From positions 3,750,148-3,814,147 of the forward strand of contig CP051228.1 of NCBI GenBank assembly GCA_017792345.1: 64,000 nucleotides of DNA. Direction: 5' to 3'. The notes beneath the pieces are model-generated. The model had not been told where the DNA came from. It saw nothing but the letters and a program-made list of their open reading frames with translations, and did not search any database. The position numbers and the translations under genes were made by a program. This DNA comes from Mesoflavibacter sp. (GTDB lineage Bacteria; Pseudomonadota; Alphaproteobacteria; UBA8366; Aestuariispiraceae). Every line of letters begins with the position of its first letter. Position 1 is the stretch's first letter. Of this stretch, positions 8,219 through 15,053 are shown one piece after another.

Positions 8219-9880
8219 TTGTTGAATGAATTTGACCAGGATCCGGTCGATGTCGAACGGCGCGAACTGCGTATCCTGAACGCATTCGCGGTCGAATTGA
8301 TCCGTATTCCCAGTGAACGCGAGTTAGCCCGATATGCGGCTTGCGAGGTCGTTTCGGCCCTGGGCTTCGAAGATTGCGCCTTCTATTTCCTGAATGCCCG
8401 CGGCACGTCGTTGAAGCAGGTCGCCTTCAGCCGCCGGGCGGCCGGATCGCCGCCTGCATCGGCCCGGGCCGTGAGTGACATTCCGTACGGGCGCGGCGTG
8501 GTCGGGCGCGTTGTACTGACGGGCCGCCCGGTGATCATTGGCGATCTGAGCCGCGACCCCGACTATCTGTCCGATGGCGTCGCCATGCAGTCGGCGATTT
8601 GTGTGCCGATCCGGTCCGGGGCGGCCATACTTGGGGCCGTCATATGCCGTGATCCGCTGAGCCGCGCCTTCGGCCCGTCCCATCTGGAATTGTTGGAGAC
8701 GGTCGCGGCGCTGGTCGGTGCGAAGCTGGATCTGTTCCGCCAGACGGACGCGCTTGAAGAAAGCGAACGCGACGCCAAGGACATATTGGATAATCTGAAG
8801 GACGTATACTATCGCACGGGTTCGGATGGGCGGATCGAGCTTGTTTCCGCCTCGGCGACTGAATTGCTGGGCTATTCCAATGAGGAGCTGATCGGGATGG
8901 AATGCCGGCTGCTCTATGCCGAGCATCAGGACGAAGATCGGTTTATCGAGGAGATTCGACGTCAGGGCGGCACGGTCTCCGGTTATGAGATGCAACTGCG
9001 TAACAAGGATGACCGAACGATCTGGTGCAGTGTCAGCGCTCGCTATCGCATTGGGGGCGATGGTGAGGTCATTGGGATCGAAGGCATCGTCTGCGATATC
9101 GACCAGCGTAAGTCGCTGGAACAGACCCTGTCCCGCGCCTTGGCGCAGGCGGAAATGGCGAACCGCAGCAAGACCAGTTTCCTGGCGGCCATGAGCCACG
9201 AATTGCGGACCCCGTTGAATGCCATTCTGGGATTTGCCGAAGTCATCAACAGCGAGTTTCTGGGCCCGATCGGCAATCCGAAATACGCCGAATACATTTC
9301 CGACATCTCAACCAGCGGCCGCTTTCTGTTGGACCTGATCAACGATCTTCTGGACATCTCCAAGATCGAAAGCGGTGCCTATCAAGTCGATCTGACGACC
9401 ATTGAAGCCGGCGGCGTTGCAGGCGAATGCCTGGAAATGATGCGGGCAAAGGCGGCGCAATGCGGGATAATCTGCTCGTTGCAAGGGGCGGAATTGCCGG
9501 TGGCCGTACGCGCCGACCGGCGTGCCTTGATGCAGGTGCTTCTGAACCTGTTGTCGAACGCCATCAAGTTCACGCCACACGGCGGCAGTGTCACGATTGT
9601 CCTTTCCCATACCGGTTCAGGCATGGCCGAAATCACGGTTCAGGACACGGGCTGCGGTATCCACGATTCCATGCTGCCGAACCTGTTCGAACCGTTCAGC
9701 ACGACCGCGAACGATCCGCGTATCGCTCAGGAAGGGACGGGGCTGGGTCTGGCGATCAGCAAATCGCTGGTGACCATGATGGGCGGCACGATTGCGGCGG
9801 AGAGCCGTCGCGGCGCCGGTACAATTATGCGCGTGTCCCTATCCACACCGGAAACACTGGACGTGGCGGATTCGGCTTAA
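8219..9880 (+). CDS. GAF-PAS sensor histidine kinase
   Basis: A 553-residue protein without obvious membrane segments. An N-terminal GAF domain spans about 15-175 and a PAS domain about 190-305. Next come HisKA with the H-box MSHELRTPLN (His at about 327) and an HATPase_c domain with an N-box (LLNLLSNAIKF), DTGCGI and GTGLGLAIS. The catalytic set is complete. No receiver domain and no adjacent response regulator is present, so it is an orphan kinase. It sits between the plus-strand cytochrome-barrel genes and the minus-strand redox genes and could sense redox or ligand state for them (inference). The start is uncertain: TTG 8219 and TTG 8222 both follow the GGGGGGCGGA stretch. Confidence 0.9.
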   Translation: MLNEFDQDPVDVERRELRILNAFAVELIRIPSERELARYAACEVVSALGFEDCAFYFLNARGTSLKQVAFSRRAAGSPPASARAVSDIPYGRGVVGRVVLTGRPVIIGDLSRDPDYLSDGVAMQSAICVPIRSGAAILGAVICRDPLSRAFGPSHLELLETVAALVGAKLDLFRQTDALEESERDAKDILDNLKDVYYRTGSDGRIELVSASATELLGYSNEELIGMECRLLYAEHQDEDRFIEEIRRQGGTVSGYEMQLRNKDDRTIWCSVSARYRIGGDGEVIGIEGIVCDIDQRKSLEQTLSRALAQAEMANRSKTSFLAAMSHELRTPLNAILGFAEVINSEFLGPIGNPKYAEYISDISTSGRFLLDLINDLLDISKIESGAYQVDLTTIEAGGVAGECLEMMRAKAAQCGIICSLQGAELPVAVRADRRALMQVLLNLLSNAIKFTPHGGSVTIVLSHTGSGMAEITVQDTGCGIHDSMLPNLFEPFSTTANDPRIAQEGTGLGLAISKSLVTMMGGTIAAESRRGAGTIMRVSLSTPETLDVADSA

Positions 9881-9890
9881 TTCGCGCCCG

Positions 9891-11612
9891 TTACTCCCAC
9901 TGCAGCGCCGCGCTGCTGGACGGTTGGGCCGGTACCAGATCTTCGCGGTGGAACCCATGACAATCGGTGCAGGCCGTCCGCGTCTTGCCGCTGGCGAATT
10001 CGCCGCCGTGGCAATCTTGGCAAACCGCGACGGACGGCATTAGGACGTCCCGTGAATTGTCGCTGTCCGGTGCCGCGTGGCAGGTGGTGCAGGTGCGGTC
10101 CTTATGGGCCCGGTGGGTGAAATAGCCCTTCGGAAGCCAACGGGTTGTCAAATGGACAGGGGCGACGGACCAGTCGCGCAGACCGTCCCCATTGTCGATT
10201 TCATGGCATTGGCCGCACAGGCCGCGTCCGTAGCGGCCGTCCAGAACTTCCGCCGCCTTCGAATCCGCCCAGTCGAGCGCTTCCTGGCGTTGATCTTCGG
10301 TAAGCGCGGTACCGACGATGCGACGGACCACGGCGGGCGCATCTGTTTCTTCGGCTTTGAACCCGCCGCGCAGCGCAAGGGCCGCGTAAGTGTCTTCGAC
10401 AAACAGTTTGGCCGCTGCGACATCCCCATGGGGCATGACGCGTTCCGGTGCACTGGGCTCGAACTGCAGGCGGTGGCAACTGGCGCAGGCCGTTTCGAAC
10501 CGCACCGGCAACATGGCGACACCGCCGGTTTCCGGCTGGTGGCAATCGCCGCAGACCAATTGCACGCGTCCTTCGCCGCTGGGGCTGCGCATGCCTTTCT
10601 CGGTCAGATGCTTGCTGTGCGGGAATTTCAGGTTCGACCGGTCGACCGGGCCCGGCTGCGCCCCGATTTCAAGGCGTTCGAACACCATCGGGTCATGTGA
10701 TTTGACGACGGTCGGATGGAATTCGGGATGGGACTCGAACCCGCCGACATCTTTCAGTCGGCTATCCGCCGCCACGGTCGACAATTCGTTGTGGCAATCG
10801 GTGCAGAAGGTTTCGCCGGAGATGGTGAGGTCGTTCCCGTCGGTATGTTCCTTGTGGCAGCTGCCGCAGCGCTGCCCTTCCAGCGACGCGACCGGGAAGA
10901 GGTCCGGCTCCGCATGATGGCCGGCATCGTCATGGCAGGCCGTACAAACCGTGTTGGCGACCTGTTCGAACGCGTTCACGTGGCAGGTTTCGCATTGTCC
11001 GCCGAAATGCGCATGCACGCCGGATACCGGACCGGACAGCCAGACCTCATCCGCCCGCGCCAGCAGTGTTTCCATCCCCCCGTTCCGGGTTTCTGAAGCC
11101 ATTGGGTCGATGCCGCCGGTCTTGCTGAAATGGGATGCCACGGGCGCCGCAATGCCGATCCCGACCGCGATCAGGAACATGAGCCATGCCCATCCCCTGA
11201 TGCCGATACCGATGCGGCTGGTATCGACATTGGACCGGGCCTGAAGGGCGGTTAGGTCGTCGCCGAGAGGCCGCGCATATTCCAGGGAGAAGGCGCCGTC
11301 CACGCCGTCCTCGGGTTCGAGGACGACCAGGTCATACGGGCCCAAATGAATGGAATCACCGGGCTTCAACGACGCGGCGGAGGTCAGTTTTTCATTGGCC
11401 TGGAAGTCGATGCTGCCCAGCGATTCCAGGAACAGGCCCCCGGGCCGTTCGGTCATTTCGACGTGGTGCAGCAGAATGCGGGGGTCGGCCAGATGGATTT
11501 CGCAATCGGCGCCGCGGCCGAACCGGATGCTGGGCGCTTCGACGATCTCGTCCCGTTGGGCGTAGCCGCCCGAACGGGTCTTTTTCAGCATATGACGAAC
11601 GAGGACCTTCAT
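9891..11612 (-). CDS. FHA domain - membrane helix - decaheme cytochrome c fusion
   Basis: A 573-residue protein with an unusual layout. Residues 1-115 form an FHA domain (FGRGADCEIHL near 31-41, then LLHH), a phosphothreonine-binding module expected in the cytosol. One membrane helix spans about 137-160. The remainder is periplasmic, with ten CXXCH motifs starting at C207, C223, C249, C270, C354, C376, C466, C508, C531 and C548. Extra His residues are available as distal ligands. The cytochrome part resembles c3/NapC-like multiheme families. The start has GGAG 6 nt upstream. It follows the b-type cytochrome gene by 15 nt, whose TAA is part of TAAGGAG. The 3' end lies 10 nt from the convergent kinase gene. 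It is inferred to take electrons from the membrane b hemes and to be controlled by phosphorylation. Confidence 0.88.
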   Translation of the reverse strand: MKVLVRHMLKKTRSGGYAQRDEIVEAPSIRFGRGADCEIHLADPRILLHHVEMTERPGGLFLESLGSIDFQANEKLTSAASLKPGDSIHLGPYDLVVLEPEDGVDGAFSLEYARPLGDDLTALQARSNVDTSRIGIGIRGWAWLMFLIAVGIGIAAPVASHFSKTGGIDPMASETRNGGMETLLARADEVWLSGPVSGVHAHFGGQCETCHVNAFEQVANTVCTACHDDAGHHAEPDLFPVASLEGQRCGSCHKEHTDGNDLTISGETFCTDCHNELSTVAADSRLKDVGGFESHPEFHPTVVKSHDPMVFERLEIGAQPGPVDRSNLKFPHSKHLTEKGMRSPSGEGRVQLVCGDCHQPETGGVAMLPVRFETACASCHRLQFEPSAPERVMPHGDVAAAKLFVEDTYAALALRGGFKAEETDAPAVVRRIVGTALTEDQRQEALDWADSKAAEVLDGRYGRGLCGQCHEIDNGDGLRDWSVAPVHLTTRWLPKGYFTHRAHKDRTCTTCHAAPDSDNSRDVLMPSVAVCQDCHGGEFASGKTRTACTDCHGFHREDLVPAQPSSSAALQWE

Positions 11613-11627
11613 GTCGATCTCCGCTCC

Positions 11628-12470
11628 TTACCAGTAAAAGAAAACGGCGAGGACATGGGCGCAGAGCGTACCAAGAAGCCCGACAGCCAAGGGGACGTGG
11701 AAAAACAGCCAGATCCGCAGAATGGCCTGGATCTGGACATCCCGTCGCGCTCGGCGCAGCAGGTTCGATTTTCGCACCAGTAGTGCGATGACCTTGCCGA
11801 TATTTGGGTCGTCGATGCCGGTTTCGGCGTATTTCGTTTCCATCAGCCGCTGCGCCTTGCCGGTCGGGCAGGCCGGGTCCCGGCCGGAAAGCTTGCGGAA
11901 AATACCGCCGCCGATGCAGGTTTCCTGCGCGGCACGCAGCAGCGCCTCGCTGACTTCCTGCGGCAGATGCTTGCTGGATTCCCGGATTTCCTGATCCAGT
12001 TCGGCGATCTGGGTCATCATGCCGTTCAGGGTCAGTCCCGCCCGGTTGGCGGTCATCAGGCGGGGATAGCGGGCATAGACGTAGATACCGAAAATGCCGC
12101 TGGCGACGGTCAGGAGCACCAGGGCGTAGGCCGCAGTGTGGATATTCCAACCAACCTGGAAACCTGTGTGCAGGGTCGTCAGGACGACCAGGGCCAGGCC
12201 CAGATAGACATGGGCGGACAGCCAGGCCTTCAACCGGGTCGCGCCCAGCGCGTATTGCCGCTTACGGACGCCGAACCAGGTCAGCCACAGGACGATCGCG
12301 GCGGAAAGGCCGCCGAGAGTATAGCCCAGCCAGGTGCCGCCGTTCGGGGCGCCCAGCGGCCGGTGCCAGATATAGGCGACGACGGCGGCGACCACGATCA
12401 GCAGGGCCAGCTTGAAGTATTTCAGGCCGCGATGGACCAGGAAGCTCTCATGCACTGCCGGGTCGCTCAT
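11628..12470 (-). CDS. Membrane protein with diheme cytochrome b His pattern
   Basis: A 280-residue protein with five predicted membrane helices at about 19-36, 47-67, 83-103, 111-132 and 250-278. Helix 3 carries H87 and H101, and helix 5 carries H258 and H272. Both pairs are 14 residues apart, the arrangement that binds two stacked b hemes in NarI- and bc1-like proteins. H111 is at the start of helix 4. A soluble loop of about 115 residues separates helices 4 and 5 and holds two Cys. Its ATG overlaps the stop of the upstream flavoprotein gene (ATGA), which indicates translational coupling. The inferred role is to carry electrons across the inner membrane from the Fe-S flavoprotein to the FHA-decaheme. 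Heme b is predicted, not shown. Confidence 0.8.
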   Translation of the reverse strand: MSDPAVHESFLVHRGLKYFKLALLIVVAAVVAYIWHRPLGAPNGGTWLGYTLGGLSAAIVLWLTWFGVRKRQYALGATRLKAWLSAHVYLGLALVVLTTLHTGFQVGWNIHTAAYALVLLTVASGIFGIYVYARYPRLMTANRAGLTLNGMMTQIAELDQEIRESSKHLPQEVSEALLRAAQETCIGGGIFRKLSGRDPACPTGKAQRLMETKYAETGIDDPNIGKVIALLVRKSNLLRRARRDVQIQAILRIWLFFHVPLAVGLLGTLCAHVLAVFFYW

Positions 12471-14884
12471 CGGTCCAGCTCCCCCCGGTGCTCCATCACG
12501 AAGCTCATGAAATCCGCAGGCTTCACGCGGACCGCTGCGCCGGTGGGACAGGCCCTGACACAGGCCGCGCCGCCGGATATGTCCTTACACATATCGCATT
12601 TAACCGCCGTCTTACGGGCGTCCTTCGGCGCACTGGCGCGATAGGATTTGTCCTCGCCCGGTCCCGGTCCGGCACCGAATAGCAGCCAGGACAACAGCCC
12701 CGGTTTTCGGGGCGGTTCCGGCGCCATCTGGATGACGTCATAGGGACAGTAGCGCTGGCAATTGCCGCAGCCGATGCAGTCGTCGGTGATATAGACCTCA
12801 CCTTCCTTATCGCGCTTCACAGCGTCGGGCGGGCAGTCGGACATGCAGTGCGGATGTTCGCAATGGCGGCAACTGGTCGGCACATGGACATGGGCAAATG
12901 TCGGTCCGGCCTCGCGGTCCAGGCGGGAGACGCCGCCATGGGTTTCGGCACAGGCCTTCTCGCAATTGTCGCATCCGACGCACAGCGATTCGTCGATCAG
13001 CAGGACATCCGTCGCCTCGCCGATGCCTTCGCCCATCAGGAATTCGATGATGCTGCCGGCCTCTGGCTTCTCCAGCATCTTTTCGGTCTCGACGACGCGC
13101 TCGCCATATCGGTCCTGGACCTCGGCCTTCAGCGCGGGATGGTCCGCCATCAGTTTGCGAAAGGCCTCGCCGTCGATCTTGATCGTCTCACAATCGACGG
13201 CCGCCTTGATGCTGGCAATGCGCGGCATGTTCGACATCAGCGCCATTTCGCCGACGTAATTGCCGGCGGCGCGATAGGCCAGTGCGACTTCGCGCCCCGC
13301 AATCCGCTTCGACACCAGAACGGAGCCTTTGCGGATCAGATGAATGGCGTCGCCTTCATCGCCTTCCTCGAAAAGGGTTTGCCCTTTCTTATAGGATTCC
13401 AGGGTCGCGGATTTGGCGAGTTCACGAATGGAATCCCGATCCAGGGAGCTGGCGATATAGGCCTGAATCTGACGGACAACCGCTTCCTGGTCCATCGTCT
13501 GGCGCAGGCTGGGGACCGACGCGCGCAGCTTCAGCATGGTACGGCGCGGCGTTTCGATCAGGATCGTGTCGTCGGAATTCGATGTGATCGTCGCGGAACG
13601 CGGCCGGCCCGCGATCAGCCCCATCTCCCCGAAAAAGGCGCCCTGTTCCAGCACCACGTAATTGTCGGGATTCTTTTCGTCGATATGGATGCGGACGGAA
13701 CCCTGGAAGATCGTGAAGACGCTGTTGGAATAGTCGCCGCGTTCGAAGACCGTTGCCCCGGTCTTCGGTGCCGTCACGGCAGATTCGACGATCATCTCGC
13801 GCAGCATCAAAGGGTTCAGTTCCGCAAAGATCGGCAGGCGGGCCCGCGTCTCGGCCAGGAAGGTGTCGGTATCGAACCCTTGGACCGGTTTCAGGCGTTC
13901 GCGGATCAGCGGTTCGTCGGCAGGGTCCAGCACATTGCCGCGAATATATTCGATGACCTCGTAACCCTGGTTGATCGCCTGTTTGATCAGCGGATATCCG
14001 CCCAGCGCGCCGACGATATAGAGGCCCGGCACGTTGGATTCGTAAGTCTTGCTGACCTCGGGCAGGGCATTCCGGGCTTCCGAGGGAAAAGAGACACCGC
14101 AGGCTTCGACGAAGCGCCGGGGCGGCGACGCGCCCAACCGCGCGATGACACGGTCGCAATCGACGGTGATCTCGCCATCCGGTGTGTCGAATGTCAAATT
14201 GCCGGGCGCGCAGCGCACCGAATCCGAATTGTAGATCGGCAGAATCCGGCCGCGCTCGATTTCCGCCAGGATCGCGGATTCGTTGGCTTCCTTGGCGCGC
14301 GAAAATTCATCGCCACGATTGGCGATATAGACGGTGTTGTGACCGCACAGCCCCAGGGCGTTTTCAATCGCCGCATCGCCCGCGCCGATCACGATGATGG
14401 TTTCGTGTTCGTATTCGTCCGGGTCGTCCAACTGGTATTGCAGATGGGTTGCCGTTTCGGAACCCGGAATGCGCAATGTGTTCAGGTTTCCTTGCAGCCC
14501 GATCGCCAGAACGACATTGTCCGCCTGGATCAAGGTGCCGTCGGTCAGGGTCAGGTCGAACCCACCCCGTTCTCCGGTGACGGCGCTGACTTCGGCATTG
14601 TAGCGGATGTTGACATTGTGCTGCTGCAATCCCGCATTCCAGGTCTCCAGGACCTCTTCGCGGCTGCCCATCGAAAACGCGACTTCGGCACGCAACGGCA
14701 ACACGTCCGGCGTCGCCATGACGTGCTTGCCTTTCTGGAATTTGAAGATTGTATCCGACGCATGATCGGCCTTTTCCAGGACGATATGCGACATGCCGTT
14801 CGCCGCGGCTCGGCAACCCGCGCTCAGCCCCGCCGGACCGGATCCAACGATGGCGACTTCAAACTTGGCGGCACTTTCCCCCAC
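12467..14884 (-). CDS. FAD/NAD(P) oxidoreductase - 2x cNMP-binding - 4x[4Fe-4S] fusion
   Basis: An 805-residue cytosolic protein. Residues 1-330 form a thioredoxin-reductase-like flavoprotein with an FAD motif GSGPAG (14-19) and a nucleotide motif GAGDAA (167-172). It lacks the CXXC redox disulfide of thioredoxin reductase. Two CRP-type cyclic-nucleotide domains follow at about 350-465 and 480-595; each has a phosphate-binding cassette (FGEMGL...RSATI and VGEMAL...RIASI). The C-terminal 170 residues resemble DmsB/NrfC with four 4-Cys sets: 635/638/641/645, 672/675/680/684, 703/706/709/713 and 763/766/775/779. GTG 14884 is chosen since AGGGGGAG lies 7 nt upstream; GTG 14905 has no such site. 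It is inferred to be the electron-input module, gated by a nucleotide, of the membrane chain encoded next. Confidence 0.88.
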   Translation of the reverse strand: MGESAAKFEVAIVGSGPAGLSAGCRAAANGMSHIVLEKADHASDTIFKFQKGKHVMATPDVLPLRAEVAFSMGSREEVLETWNAGLQQHNVNIRYNAEVSAVTGERGGFDLTLTDGTLIQADNVVLAIGLQGNLNTLRIPGSETATHLQYQLDDPDEYEHETIIVIGAGDAAIENALGLCGHNTVYIANRGDEFSRAKEANESAILAEIERGRILPIYNSDSVRCAPGNLTFDTPDGEITVDCDRVIARLGASPPRRFVEACGVSFPSEARNALPEVSKTYESNVPGLYIVGALGGYPLIKQAINQGYEVIEYIRGNVLDPADEPLIRERLKPVQGFDTDTFLAETRARLPIFAELNPLMLREMIVESAVTAPKTGATVFERGDYSNSVFTIFQGSVRIHIDEKNPDNYVVLEQGAFFGEMGLIAGRPRSATITSNSDDTILIETPRRTMLKLRASVPSLRQTMDQEAVVRQIQAYIASSLDRDSIRELAKSATLESYKKGQTLFEEGDEGDAIHLIRKGSVLVSKRIAGREVALAYRAAGNYVGEMALMSNMPRIASIKAAVDCETIKIDGEAFRKLMADHPALKAEVQDRYGERVVETEKMLEKPEAGSIIEFLMGEGIGEATDVLLIDESLCVGCDNCEKACAETHGGVSRLDREAGPTFAHVHVPTSCRHCEHPHCMSDCPPDAVKRDKEGEVYITDDCIGCGNCQRYCPYDVIQMAPEPPRKPGLLSWLLFGAGPGPGEDKSYRASAPKDARKTAVKCDMCKDISGGAACVRACPTGAAVRVKPADFMSFVMEHRGELDR

Positions 14885-14891
14885 AGGTACG

Positions 14892-14899
14892 CTCCCCCT
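14892..14899 (-). promoter_or_regulatory. Ribosome binding site that fixes the flavoprotein start
   Basis: Read on the minus strand, AGGGGGAG ends 7 nt before GTG 14884. The site lies inside the longer frame that opens at GTG 14905, which argues that the longer start is not used. Confidence 0.6.
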
Positions 14900-15053
14900 A
14901 ACCACAACTACTTTGCGTCCCGCTGTGACATTCAGTGTAGGACATGAAACAGGGCATCGGTAGCCCTAATTGGTCAAAATTTATGGACACTTGCGGTCAG
15001 GAACGTCTGATCGGCATTGAGATAAAGTCGTAAGGGAACTGGGGAGATTCCTA

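Noticed and set aside
14885-14905. GTG 14905 as start of the flavoprotein
   Set aside because: No ribosome binding site lies upstream, and the strong AGGGGGAG site is inside this stretch, placed for GTG 14884.
12848-14947. 699-codon plus-strand ORF
   Set aside because: It is antisense to the flavoprotein-cNMP-ferredoxin gene, whose motifs are unambiguous. Long shadows like this are common in GC-rich DNA.
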